A stretch of DNA of 64,000 nt, from positions 1 to 64,000 of the forward strand of contig NZ_BONZ01000061.1 in the NCBI RefSeq assembly GCF_016862975.1, given 5' to 3'. This DNA is from Rugosimonospora africana. Its GTDB lineage: Bacteria > Actinomycetota > Actinomycetes > Mycobacteriales > Micromonosporaceae. A program made the position numbers and the translations under genes. Every line of letters starts with the position of its first letter. Positions within the stretch are counted from its first letter, which is position 1. The notes under the pieces were generated by a model. That model was not told the origin of the DNA. It was given only the letters and a program-made list of their open reading frames with translations, and did no database searches. Shown one piece after another: positions 33,907 through 43,044 of this stretch.

Positions 33907-36206
33907 GCGAGGGTCTCCACCATGGCGTCGCCGGCCGGCAGCGTGTGGGCGGTCCACTGGGCGACCGGCCACTGACGGGATTTCGCGTGCCGGTACAGCT
34001 GCGGGTCGGGGTTGACCGCGACCGGGTGCCCGACCGCCTCCAGCAGAGGCCGGTCGGAGTAGCTGTCGCCGTACGCGTACGAGCGGGTCAGGTCCACTCC
34101 GGCAGTGCCGGCGTACCGGCGCAGCCAGGCCGCCCGCGCCTCGCCGGTCAGCGGCGGCGCCTCGAGGAAGCCCGAGTACACCCCGTCGCGGGTGTGCAGC
34201 CGGCTCGCCACCACCTCGTCGAACAGCACGGACAGCGGCTGGACCAGCACGTCGACGGTGCCGGTGATCAGCACCGTCCGGTGCCCGGCCGCCCGGTGCT
34301 TGCGGATCTGCCGGATCGCCTCGGGGCGGGCACGGCGCAGCAGCGCGTCACCGATCCGCTCCTGTACCAGTCGGGCCAGCGCCGCCTCGTTCGCCCCCGC
34401 GTACCGGCGCACGAACCGGCGCAGGAACTCGGCGCGGTCGCGGCGCTCGGCGGACAGGTACCGCGGCATCCGGCGGGCCAGGTCGACCAGCTCGGCGGCC
34501 CAGTCGCCGCGCGGCAGGTCGGCCAGCCTCGCCCACAGGTACGTCTCGATCACGTTCGACGCGACGATCGTGCCCTCGAGGTCGAACACCGCGACCAGCT
34601 GGCCGTCCGTCGACTCGGTGACGGCCGGCAGCGCGTGCGCCCCGGAGCGGCGGCCGGAGGTGGCCCGGCGCATCGTGGCGGTGATCGTCGGGCAGTGCAC
34701 CTTCTGCAGGTAGTGCGGCCAGTCGATGATCGCCGGGTCGAACCCGAACTCGTCCTGGCGCTCGGGCGGCAGCGAGCGGTGCAGGGCCAGCAGCCGGTTG
34801 TCGGTGTAGATGACCTCGGCCTCGGTGTAGACGCCGTACAGCTCCGCGTACTTGCGCAGGAAGTCCAGCCGGTCCTGTTCGCGCTTGAGGTCGTCCTGCC
34901 AGCGGCGGGTACGCGAGTTGGCCGGCGCCACCAGCAGGGCACGCTGGGCCACCGACAGCGCCCGTTCGCCGTTGCGCAGCAACCGCTCGACCCGGCGGGC
35001 ACCCGGGAAGTCCCAGACCGGCACCTTGATCTGACCCCGGCCACCGTCCGGCATCGGGTGGTCGGTGAAGTACTCGCGGATGTTCTCGTGCATGGCGCGG
35101 AACGTCAGCGGGTTCCGCGCGCCGGAGCCGACGTGGTAGTAGGCCGGTGCGTCCACCGGCGGCGGAGTGTCGGCCGCGGCCAGGATCGCGTTGACCACGA
35201 TGTCCACCGGGATGACGTCCAGCACGCCGTCCGGCAGGCCGGGGAACTCCGGCAGGATGCCGCGGCCGTACGCGATGATCAGCGGGTCGGCCATCTTGAA
35301 CCCGTCGATCCACCCCGGGTACGGGTGGCGCAGCGCGCTCTCCACGATGGCCGGCCGGACCACCGACAGCGGCAGTACTCCGGTCAGCTCCTCCTCGGCG
35401 ACCCGCTCCCCCAGCGCCTTGGTCAGCGTGTAGACGTCCGGCCAGCCCAGGCTCTGGGCACGCAGCCGTCCGTAGTCCACCAGCTGCTTGTCCACCCACT
35501 CGGCACGGGACCGCTCGGCCGCCTGGGCCACCGACTGCGGCCCCGACTTGCCGTGCTCCGCACGTGCCGTCTCCAGCGCCCGGCGCAGCGCGGCCGGCCG
35601 GCGGGAATCCTGCTCCACCTGCTCGCGCGACCGCTGCGCCGAGGCCAGCTCGGTACGCCAGTCCGCGTCGTGGTCCAGCGACGTCTCCGGGACGGTGCCC
35701 TTGCGCGCACCGGCCACGTACGCCGTGGACACGTGCACCACGTGCGGCGCCGAGCCCGCGGCGCGGACCGCCTCGTAGAGGTCCTTGACCCCGCGCACGT
35801 TGGTGTTGAACGCCTCGTCGATCGGTTCGTCGAAGGAGACCGTGGACGCGCCGTGGATGACCACCGTGAGGTCGTCCGGCAGCACCACGTCGGAGCTGCC
35901 CAGCCGGGCGTCCACGACGTTCACCCGCTGCCGCACCGCCTCGGCGAACGCGTCGTTGCCCATCGCCTTGCGCAGCTCGGCGAACACCGGCTTGCGCAGC
36001 AGGCCGGCGAGCCGGTCGGCGCCCGTGGAGCTGCCCCGACCGCGGATCAGCAGGCTGACCCGGGTATCCGGCCAGTCGCGCAGCAGCCGTTCGAGCACCG
36101 CCTGTCCCAGGAAACCGGTCGCCCCGGTCAGCAGAACGTGTCCGCCGCCGAGGGGGCCCTGTTGCCCGTCTGGCGTCACCGTCACCCCTTCCCGCCCGGC
36201 ATCCAT
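33903..36206 (-). CDS. Fusion: fatty-acyl reductase (extended SDR) + HAD-IB phosphatase-like domain
   Basis: 767 residues. Domain 1 (about 20-490) is a male-sterility/NAD_binding_4 reductase: VLLTGATGFLGQAVLERLL (NADPH), HVSTAYVAG, and YTLTKALGE (Y-x3-K). It should reduce acyl-CoA/ACP or CoA-thioester to aldehyde/alcohol. Domain 2 (about 535-767) is SerB-like HAD: VFDLEGTIVASN, LITGT, GDSYSDRPLL. The first motif is D-x-E instead of the usual D-x-D, so the acid/base Asp is Glu. GTG 36179 with a GGAAGG site 6 nt upstream is an alternative start. First gene of the lipid operon. Confidence 0.87.
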   Translation of the reverse strand: MDAGREGVTVTPDGQQGPLGGGHVLLTGATGFLGQAVLERLLRDWPDTRVSLLIRGRGSSTGADRLAGLLRKPVFAELRKAMGNDAFAEAVRQRVNVVDARLGSSDVVLPDDLTVVIHGASTVSFDEPIDEAFNTNVRGVKDLYEAVRAAGSAPHVVHVSTAYVAGARKGTVPETSLDHDADWRTELASAQRSREQVEQDSRRPAALRRALETARAEHGKSGPQSVAQAAERSRAEWVDKQLVDYGRLRAQSLGWPDVYTLTKALGERVAEEELTGVLPLSVVRPAIVESALRHPYPGWIDGFKMADPLIIAYGRGILPEFPGLPDGVLDVIPVDIVVNAILAAADTPPPVDAPAYYHVGSGARNPLTFRAMHENIREYFTDHPMPDGGRGQIKVPVWDFPGARRVERLLRNGERALSVAQRALLVAPANSRTRRWQDDLKREQDRLDFLRKYAELYGVYTEAEVIYTDNRLLALHRSLPPERQDEFGFDPAIIDWPHYLQKVHCPTITATMRRATSGRRSGAHALPAVTESTDGQLVAVFDLEGTIVASNVIETYLWARLADLPRGDWAAELVDLARRMPRYLSAERRDRAEFLRRFVRRYAGANEAALARLVQERIGDALLRRARPEAIRQIRKHRAAGHRTVLITGTVDVLVQPLSVLFDEVVASRLHTRDGVYSGFLEAPPLTGEARAAWLRRYAGTAGVDLTRSYAYGDSYSDRPLLEAVGHPVAVNPDPQLYRHAKSRQWPVAQWTAHTLPAGDAMVETLA

Positions 36207-36490
36207 CGCACCGCCGGCCCCGAACCACCGCAGTCAGTGCGAGCACCGTAGCCCACCCCGGCGGTTACCGGCGAGGGTGGTGGGCGCCAACCGAACGGAC
36301 GTGACCTGCGCCACGATGCCGGAGCCCGCCGCCACCCACCGGGCCTCGTGTGATCACGACCGCCCGGCGACAGCGGTCCAGGTCGCGGCGCCTGTTCCGG
36401 GTTCCCGGTCCGCCACCGACGGCCGCTGGGCGATGATGACCGGAAGTAGTCGAGGCGGGACGGGGAGTGCGGCGTGGCCGGAGACGCGGG

Positions 36491-37657
36491 GTGACCCGGC
36501 TGTCCCGGGTGGTCGCCCGGCTGGGGCTGCGGTACCCGGGCGGTCCTGCCCTTGAGGAGGAACGGCACGCGACCTGGCTGGAGCTGTTCTTCGACCTGGT
36601 GTTCGTGCTCGCGCTCTCCGGAGTGACCGCCCGGCTGACCGACGACCAGCCGGCGGCCGGCGAGATCGGCGCGGCGATCGGAATCTACCTGCTGGTGCAG
36701 TGGGCGTGGGTCGGGCAGGCGTACTTCGACACCCGCTTCGACGCGGACGACACGCTGCACCGCCTGATCACGCTGGTGGCGACCGCCGGCGCCGGGATCA
36801 TCGCGCTGGGCGTCGAGCGCGCCCCGCACGGCGTGCTGCTGCCGGTCGGATACCTGGTGGTGCGCGGCGCGCTGCTGCTGATGTACCTCCGGGTGGCGGC
36901 CAGCGACCGGTCGGCCCGGGAGGTGGCCGCCGTCTACGAAATCGGCTTCGGCACCGGATGGCTGCTCTGGTTCGGCTCCCTCGCCCTGCCCGAGGGCACA
37001 CGGCCGGTGCTGTGGATCGTCGCGCTCGCGATCGAGATGGCCACCCCCTGGCTGGGCCGGCGCTGGCTGAACCGGCATCCGGTGCACACCACACACCTGC
37101 CGGAGCGGCTCGGGCAGTTCATCATCATCCTTCTCGGGGCCGAGCTGGCCAGCCTCCGGGAGGCGGTGCCGCTGTCCCAGCCGCCGGGGCGCGCACTGGC
37201 CGCGGCCGGCATCGCCATCCTCGTACCGATCGCCATCTGGTGGATCTACACGACGTTCGTGACCAGCGGCCTGCCGGTCCGCCGGCTGGGCAACGGACAG
37301 GCGTACGGGTACCTCCACTCGCCGGCCGGAGCCTCCACCCTGTTCATCGGCTGGGGGCTGGGGCAACTGGTCCGGAGCATCGCCGAGGGGCACCATACGG
37401 TGCCGCTGACCCTCCGCCTGGTGTACGGCGGATCGCTCGTCGGTTGGATGCTGGTCGGCACCGGGCTGCAGTGGTTCACGGTCGGCCACCTGGAACCGCG
37501 CCGCCAGCTCATCTCGGCGGTCGGCGTGCCGGGGATGGCCGTCCTGACCGCGACGATCACCGATCCGGAGCTGCTCCTCGGGCTGACCGCGGCTCTCCTC
37601 ACCGGGTACGCCGCCCTGGTCAGCCCGCAGATCACCCGGTTGACCCAGCGGCTGTAG
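36491..37657 (+). CDS. LtrA-family (low temperature requirement A) membrane protein
   Basis: About 388 residues with around ten membrane helices. The family N-terminus HATWLELFFDLVFVLALSGV is clear, and RLGQFIIILLGAELASL (the E-R-x-G-x-F-x-I-I-L-G-E pattern) follows in the middle. The molecular role is unknown; the name comes from a cold-sensitive Listeria mutant. GTG 36491 has GGAG 7 nt upstream; GTG 36467 would add 8 residues. The 3' end overlaps the convergent peptidase gene by 26 bp. Confidence 0.85.
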   Translation: MTRLSRVVARLGLRYPGGPALEEERHATWLELFFDLVFVLALSGVTARLTDDQPAAGEIGAAIGIYLLVQWAWVGQAYFDTRFDADDTLHRLITLVATAGAGIIALGVERAPHGVLLPVGYLVVRGALLLMYLRVAASDRSAREVAAVYEIGFGTGWLLWFGSLALPEGTRPVLWIVALAIEMATPWLGRRWLNRHPVHTTHLPERLGQFIIILLGAELASLREAVPLSQPPGRALAAAGIAILVPIAIWWIYTTFVTSGLPVRRLGNGQAYGYLHSPAGASTLFIGWGLGQLVRSIAEGHHTVPLTLRLVYGGSLVGWMLVGTGLQWFTVGHLEPRRQLISAVGVPGMAVLTATITDPELLLGLTAALLTGYAALVSPQITRLTQRL

Positions 37658-39878
37658 CCCGGGCCAGTCGCTGCCACAGGAACTCCAGCACCAGCGCCCA
37701 CTTGAACGCGAGCTGGCCGTTGTCCGCCGCGCCGCCGTGGCCGCCCTCCACGTTCTCGTAGTAGCCGACGTCGTGCGCGTACTCGTCCATCCGGGCCACC
37801 ATCTTGCGCGCGTGCCCCGGGTGCACCCGGTCGTCGCGGGTGGACGTCACGAACAGCACCGGCGGATAGTGCCGCTCCCGGCGCACGTTGTGGTACGGCG
37901 AGAAGTCGCTCAGGTACGCCCAGTCCGCCGGGTCGTCGGGATCGCCGTACTCGGCCATCCAGGAGGCGCCGGCCAGCAGTTCGTGGTACCGCCGCATGTC
38001 CAGCAACGGCACCTGGCTCACGATCGCGCCGAACAGCTCCGGGTACCGGGTGAGCATCACTCCCATGAGCAGCCCGCCGTTGCTGGCCCCCTCGATGCCC
38101 AACCGGTCCCGGGTGGTGATCCCCCGCTCCACCAGGTCGGCGGCGACGGCGGCGAAGTCCTCGTACGCGCGGGGGCGCCGCTCCCGCATCGCCGCGTGGT
38201 GCCAGGCCGGGCCGTACTCGCCACCGCCCCGGATGTTGGCCACCACGTACCGGCCGCCCCGTTCCAGCCAGCCGCGCCCGATGACCCCGCTGTACCGGGG
38301 CGTGTTGGACAGCTCGAACCCGCCGTACCCGGTCAGCAGCGCCGGCCCGGGCCCGTCCGGCCCGACGACGAAGTACGGCACCCGGGTGCCGTCGGCGGAG
38401 ACCGCGAAGAACTGGCGGACCGACATGCCCCGGGTGTCGAAGAACGCCGGCTCCTCCTTGAGGACCTCCAGCCGCCCGCCGCCGACGGTGCCGTACCGCA
38501 GCGTGGCCGGCCGGGTGTACCCGCTGGTGGACAGCAGGAAGTCGTCGCTGTGGTCGGGATTGGTGTCGGCGACGTCGGTGTGCCCCTCGATGTGGCCCCC
38601 GGCATCGCGACCGACGGCATCGCGCCCGAGATCGCCCCCGAGAGAGCCCTCGGTGTCACCGGCCAGCTGGGCCGCGCCGTCGGTTCTCGAGCCCGCACCC
38701 GCGAGGTCGACGAAGTCGCCCGGACGACCAGTGGGCTCGCCCTCGCGGTCGGCGGAGTCGCCCTCTCGGTCAGCCGAGTCGCCGGCCGGTCGCTCCGCCA
38801 GCGGGCGCAGCGACCAGCCGTCGGGACCCGGCGTGGCCAGCACCTGCCGGCTGCGCACGTCGGCGAGCACCGTCATGATCAGGTGATTACGGGTCCACGA
38901 ATGGCTACTGAGCGTGTTGTTCGGTCCGGGCTCGAACAGTACGGCCAGCTCGCCGCGCCCGGCGACGAACTCGTCCAGCCGGGTGGCCAGCAGGCAGCCC
39001 TCGGGGTAGCGCACGCCGCCCCGCTCCCACGGGGTACGCGGCCGGATCAGCAGCCACTCCCGGTGCACGTCAACGACCGCGTCGTCGGGCACCGGGATCC
39101 GCATCAGCCGCGCGCCGCCGCCGGCCGGGCCGGGCAGCCGCAGGTACCGCTCCCCGTGGAAGAAGTCCCGCCACCGGCTGACCAGGTCGCGCTCGAACCC
39201 CGGGGTCGGGTCGTGCTCGGCGGACACCGCCACGTCGTCGACGCCGCCCTCGAAGACCAGGGCCGCCTCGGACACCGGCGTGCCCCGGTGCCACAGCTTG
39301 ACCACCCTCGGGTACCCGGACGAGGTCAGCGATCCGGGTCCGAAGTCGGTGCCGACGAACACCCGGTCCCGGTCGATCCACGCCACGTCGCTCTTGGCCT
39401 CGGGCAGGGCGAAGCCGTCGGCTACGAAGGTCAGGTCGGTCAGGTCGAACTCGCGGACCACCGACGCGTCCGCGCCGCCGCGGGACAGGCTGATCAGGGC
39501 CCGGTCGTACCCCGGCCGGAGCACCGTCGCGCCCTGCCAGACCCAGTTCTCGCCCTCCCGCTCGGCCAGCCGGTCGACGTCCAGCAGCACCTCCCAGCGC
39601 GGCTCGCGCCGGCGGTACTCGTCGAGCGTGGTGCGCCGCCACAGCCCGCGCGGGTGCTCCCGGTCCTTCCACAGGTTGTACAGGTGCTCACCGCGCCAGG
39701 TGGTGTACGGGATCCGGTCCTCGGCGTCGAGCACCTCCCGGATCCGGTCGCGCAGCGCGGCGAACCCGGGCGTACCGGTCAGCCCCTCGGTTGTCCGCGC
39801 GCTGCGCCGCCGTACCCAGTCCAGGGCCTCGCGCCCGTCGACGTCCTCCAGCCAGCGGTACGGGTCCTGTTCGGTCAC
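37632..39878 (-). CDS. Prolyl oligopeptidase family serine peptidase (S9A)
   Basis: 748 residues from GTG 39876-39878 (TEQDPYRWLEDVDG follows, the usual N-terminus). A seven-bladed propeller precedes the alpha/beta hydrolase domain with GIEGASNGGLLMG (Ser nucleophile), TSTRDDRVHPGHA (Asp) and EGGHGG (His). It cleaves short proline-containing or basic peptides in the cytoplasm. A low-complexity insert of about 80 residues (GDSADRE repeated, GRDAVGRDAGG) lies near residues 355-440 inside the propeller. Confidence 0.92.
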   Translation of the reverse strand: MTEQDPYRWLEDVDGREALDWVRRRSARTTEGLTGTPGFAALRDRIREVLDAEDRIPYTTWRGEHLYNLWKDREHPRGLWRRTTLDEYRRREPRWEVLLDVDRLAEREGENWVWQGATVLRPGYDRALISLSRGGADASVVREFDLTDLTFVADGFALPEAKSDVAWIDRDRVFVGTDFGPGSLTSSGYPRVVKLWHRGTPVSEAALVFEGGVDDVAVSAEHDPTPGFERDLVSRWRDFFHGERYLRLPGPAGGGARLMRIPVPDDAVVDVHREWLLIRPRTPWERGGVRYPEGCLLATRLDEFVAGRGELAVLFEPGPNNTLSSHSWTRNHLIMTVLADVRSRQVLATPGPDGWSLRPLAERPAGDSADREGDSADREGEPTGRPGDFVDLAGAGSRTDGAAQLAGDTEGSLGGDLGRDAVGRDAGGHIEGHTDVADTNPDHSDDFLLSTSGYTRPATLRYGTVGGGRLEVLKEEPAFFDTRGMSVRQFFAVSADGTRVPYFVVGPDGPGPALLTGYGGFELSNTPRYSGVIGRGWLERGGRYVVANIRGGGEYGPAWHHAAMRERRPRAYEDFAAVAADLVERGITTRDRLGIEGASNGGLLMGVMLTRYPELFGAIVSQVPLLDMRRYHELLAGASWMAEYGDPDDPADWAYLSDFSPYHNVRRERHYPPVLFVTSTRDDRVHPGHARKMVARMDEYAHDVGYYENVEGGHGGAADNGQLAFKWALVLEFLWQRLARATAAGSTG

Positions 39879-39980
39879 GCGGGATATTGTCGCGTATCGA
39901 CGGCCGCCCGCACCCACGGCCGGACGTGCCAACGGCGATGGCCGGACGGCCGGAGCACGGCGGCGTCCCGGCCCGGCCGA

Positions 39981-40574
39981 TCAGCGCAGCTCGAACCCGA
40001 GCGCCTGAGCCACCACCACGGCCTGCTGGGGCGTGATGACCGCACCGTCGAGCGCGGCGTCCCGCGGATCCAGTGCGGTCAGGTCGCTGCCCCGCAGGTC
40101 GCACCGGGTGAACCGGACGCCCTTCAGCACCCCGCCGGACAGGTCGGCGTCGGTGAGCGTGCCACCCTCCCAGTTCGCACCGGACAGGTCGATCTCGCGC
40201 ATCCGTACCCGCTGGAAGGCGGCACCGCGCAGGTCGGCGCCGGCCAGCGTCACGAACGACCAGTCCCCGCCGTCGACGGTCAGCGGCCGCAGGTCGCAGT
40301 CCCGGAAGGTGCTGCCCATCAGCTTGCAGCCGACCAACCGCGCCTCGAACAGGTTGCACCGGGTGAACGTGCAGCCCACGAACGCGGAGGCGGTGTGCCG
40401 CGAGGCGTTGAGCTTCACGTGACTCAGAACGCAGTCGGTGAACGTCGCACCGGTGCTGGTCGCCTCGGTCAGGTCGATGTCCACGAATTCGCAGCCGACG
40501 TACTGGCGGTCGCCGAGATCCTCGCCGTACCAGTCCTCGCCGCGGAACTGTCCGCCCTCGATCGGGTCCGCCAC
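39981..40574 (-). CDS. Pentapeptide-repeat protein
   Basis: 197 residues built of A(D/N)LxX-like pentapeptides: CEFVDIDLTEATSTGATF, CTFTRCNLFEARLVGCKL, DLSGANWEGGTLTDADL. It should form a right-handed quadrilateral beta-helix that may mimic DNA; the C-terminal helix (TPQQAVVVAQALGF) resembles the capping or dimer helix of the McbG/Qnr type. Drug resistance cannot be concluded from this. Monocistronic. Confidence 0.88.
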   Translation of the reverse strand: MADPIEGGQFRGEDWYGEDLGDRQYVGCEFVDIDLTEATSTGATFTDCVLSHVKLNASRHTASAFVGCTFTRCNLFEARLVGCKLMGSTFRDCDLRPLTVDGGDWSFVTLAGADLRGAAFQRVRMREIDLSGANWEGGTLTDADLSGGVLKGVRFTRCDLRGSDLTALDPRDAALDGAVITPQQAVVVAQALGFELR

Positions 40575-40637
40575 GCCAGACAGGTTAGCGGTACGGCGCG
40601 CACCGGGGTACGCGCCGTACCGGGTCGTACCGCTGGA

Positions 40638-40663
40638 GTCAGGCGGTCAGGCGGTCAGGCGAC
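40638..40663. repeat. Stop-codon repeat at chitinase 3' end
   Basis: On the minus strand CCTGACCG occurs twice, with a third partial CCTGACT. The first contains the chitinase TGA. Confidence 0.65.
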
Positions 40664-42190
40664 CGTGACGTCGTCGGCGTACACGGTTCCGGTGCCGTAC
40701 CAGCCGTGCAGCCAGATCTGCAGCTGGCCGGAGGAGCCGGAGGTGAACGTCACCGACAGCTTGGTGTAGCCCGGCGCGGAGGCCGTCCAGGTGCTCACGT
40801 CCGAGGCCGCACCGGTGGTGCCGATGAAGGCGTACGCGCCCTGGACGTAGGCCGACAGCGTGTAGGTGTGGTTCGCCGTCACGTGGATCGTCTGCGAGCA
40901 CTGGGCGTCGTCGGAGTTGCTGGCGGCCAGCTTCAGCGCCTTGCTGCCGGAGTGCACCGGTGAGGACACCACGCTGCCCAGGCCGCCGGTGCAGGTCCAG
41001 GGCGACAGCGCGCCGGTCTCGAAGCCGCCGTTGGTCACGCCGGTGCCACCGCCGCCGGTCGGGGTCGGTGTGGGCGACGCGGTCGGGCTGTGCGACGGCG
41101 ACGGGCTCGGCGAGGCGCTGCGGGTCGACGATGGGGTCGGTGACGCCGTACCGCCGCCGGAGTTGAACGCCTCCCAGGTGTGGCTGAACTGCCAGGTCGA
41201 CTGCGAGATGCCGGAGCAGCCGTCGGAGCCGCCGGTGCCGGGGCAGCCACCGTTGTCCCGCTGCAGCGCCCACATCGAGATCTCCGCGATGCCCTGCGAC
41301 ACCGCCCAGCTCTCCACCGCGGGCGCGTCCGCCGTGGTGAACGTCTCGGCCGCCCCGAAGTCGTCGATGCCCGGCATCTCGGTCACGCCGACCATGCCCC
41401 ACAGCTGGCTGGTGGACTTGCCCGGGTACAACTGGCCGAGCTGGTTGACCAGACCGGCGGCCGCGGTCTTGGTGTCATTGGCCATCTCGTGGCTGGCGTT
41501 GTCGTAGTAGTCGAACGTCATGATGTTCACGATGTCGACCCGGGCGTTGTTGGTTACCGCGTTCTGCAGCACGCCCAGGCCGCTGTCCAGGCCGTGGGTG
41601 GTGGTCGGCAGGGTGTAGACGAACTGCACGGTCCGGGCGTTCGCCGCCGCCCAGTCCTCGACCTGCTTGATGGCCTTGTTGCGCCGGTCGATCGCGGCCG
41701 AGTTGCCCAGCGAGTTGTCCTCGATGTCCAGGTCGATCCGGGTCAGGTTGTAGGTCGTGATGACCTTCTCGTACTGGGCCGCGATCGAGCTGACGTTGGT
41801 GCAGCTGTCCGCGATCTCGGTGCCGTCGTGGTCCGCGGCGTACCCGCCGAAGGACGGCACCACGGTGCCGCCGCCGGACTGGATGGTGGAGATGTCGCTG
41901 CCGAACGTCGACGACGCGATCGGCATGCCGGTGTCACCGTTCCAGTACGCGGTACACGAGCCCGGGCTGTTCGTCTGGAGGAACGCCATGGTGAGGTACT
42001 TGTTGCCGGACTGCTGGGCCAGGCCGGACAGGCTGTCGCCGTTGTACGCCTCGAAGTAGGGCGCGAAGACGTGGGCGGGCACCGGGACGCCCGTTGCCGC
42101 CTGGGCGGACTGGGTCACCGCCAGCACGGCGGCGGCGCCGGCGATGACGACACCGGCACCCAGGGCGCTGAGTGCGCGTGATCGACGCAT
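40655..42190 (-). CDS. Secreted GH18 chitinase with C-terminal carbohydrate-binding module
   Basis: 511 residues. Signal peptide of ~31 residues, GH18 TIM barrel with SFGGY and the catalytic RIDLDIED (Glu157, D-x-D-x-E), a Ser/Pro/Thr linker (about 350-380), and a jelly-roll CBM4/9-like module (TNGGFETGALSPWTC ... VYADDVTVA). It hydrolyses chitin outside the cell. The promoter region carries direct repeats and a palindrome, consistent with substrate-controlled expression. GGAGAGG ribosome site. Confidence 0.92.
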   Translation of the reverse strand: MRRSRALSALGAGVVIAGAAAVLAVTQSAQAATGVPVPAHVFAPYFEAYNGDSLSGLAQQSGNKYLTMAFLQTNSPGSCTAYWNGDTGMPIASSTFGSDISTIQSGGGTVVPSFGGYAADHDGTEIADSCTNVSSIAAQYEKVITTYNLTRIDLDIEDNSLGNSAAIDRRNKAIKQVEDWAAANARTVQFVYTLPTTTHGLDSGLGVLQNAVTNNARVDIVNIMTFDYYDNASHEMANDTKTAAAGLVNQLGQLYPGKSTSQLWGMVGVTEMPGIDDFGAAETFTTADAPAVESWAVSQGIAEISMWALQRDNGGCPGTGGSDGCSGISQSTWQFSHTWEAFNSGGGTASPTPSSTRSASPSPSPSHSPTASPTPTPTGGGGTGVTNGGFETGALSPWTCTGGLGSVVSSPVHSGSKALKLAASNSDDAQCSQTIHVTANHTYTLSAYVQGAYAFIGTTGAASDVSTWTASAPGYTKLSVTFTSGSSGQLQIWLHGWYGTGTVYADDVTVA

Positions 42191-42196
42191 GGGACC

Positions 42197-42240
42197 TCTC
42201 CTCGTGGTCTGGGGCTGATCCTCGTGGTCTGGGCTGAGAC
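42197..42240 (-). promoter_or_regulatory. Direct repeat in chitinase leader
   Basis: TCCTCGTGGTCTGGG(G)CTGA twice in tandem, immediately upstream of the start codon. GTGGTCTGG resembles half of the direct repeats seen in Streptomyces chitinase promoters; the relation is only suggestive. Confidence 0.4.
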
Positions 42241-42272
42241 TTCGACGAGTGTCGGGGCTTTGACGAGTACCG

Positions 42273-42287
42273 GTTAGGAAACCTAAC
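42273..42287. promoter_or_regulatory. Palindrome GTTAGG-AAA-CCTAAC upstream of chitinase
   Basis: A perfect 6+6 inverted repeat in an AT-richer stretch about 85 bp before the chitinase start. It is likely an operator or part of the core promoter; AGTTAGGAAAC-type motifs are common before secreted hydrolase genes in Micromonosporaceae. Confidence 0.5.
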
Positions 42288-42447
42288 TAAGAGAAGTCCA
42301 TCTCTGTATCGATGTCAAGAGGACCGTCGATGCCAAGAGGACGTCGGTGTCAGGCGGGCGCCAGTCCCTGACACGGATCGGGACCGCCACGGCGGAGGCC
42401 GGCTACGGCGCTCCCGGATGCGGTAGGTTCTCCGCCGAGGGGGTCAG

Positions 42448-43044
42448 ATGGCGATAGTCACGCGCGGGTTCACCGGTCGCGGCCGACGCGACGTCAACCT
42501 GCCGCCGGGCCAGTACCTGACCGAGGATTTCCCCGTCCTGTCCGCCGGCCCGACCCCGCGGCCCAACCTGGACAAGTGGCAGTTCACCGTGACCAGCGAG
42601 ACCGGGCAACGCTTCGGCTGGACCTGGCCGGAGCTCCGCGCGCTGCCGTCCGAGACGGTCACCGTCGACCTGCACTGCGTGACCCGGTGGTCGAAGCTCG
42701 GCACCCACTGGGAGGGCGTGTCCGTGGACACCCTGCTGGCCGATGTGGACACCGCCGCCGACTTCGCGATGGTGCACGCGTACGGCGGGTACACGACCAA
42801 CCTGCCGCTGGCCGACCTGCTCGACGGGCAGGCATGGGTGGCATACCGGTACGACGGGGAGGAGCTGGACCCGGAGCACGGCGGCCCGGCCCGGTTGCTG
42901 GTCCCCCACCTGTACCTGTGGAAGAGCGCCAAGTGGGTGCGCGGGATCGAGCTGATGCACGAGGACTCGCCGGGCTTCTGGGAGAGCGCCGGCTACCACA
43001 ACTACGGTGACCCATGGCGCGAGCAGCGGTACAGCGGCGACTGA
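42448..43044 (+). CDS. Sulfite-oxidase-like molybdopterin oxidoreductase (YuiH type)
   Basis: 198 residues. The Moco cysteine ligand is in VTVDLHCVTRWSKLG; WEGVSVDTLL, YGGYTTNLPL and WKSAKWVRGIEL are diagnostic. No Tat signal, so it acts in the cytoplasm, unlike MsrP. It overlaps the next gene by 31 bp; together they likely form an enzyme with its own reductase. Substrate unknown. Confidence 0.9.
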   Translation: MAIVTRGFTGRGRRDVNLPPGQYLTEDFPVLSAGPTPRPNLDKWQFTVTSETGQRFGWTWPELRALPSETVTVDLHCVTRWSKLGTHWEGVSVDTLLADVDTAADFAMVHAYGGYTTNLPLADLLDGQAWVAYRYDGEELDPEHGGPARLLVPHLYLWKSAKWVRGIELMHEDSPGFWESAGYHNYGDPWREQRYSGD

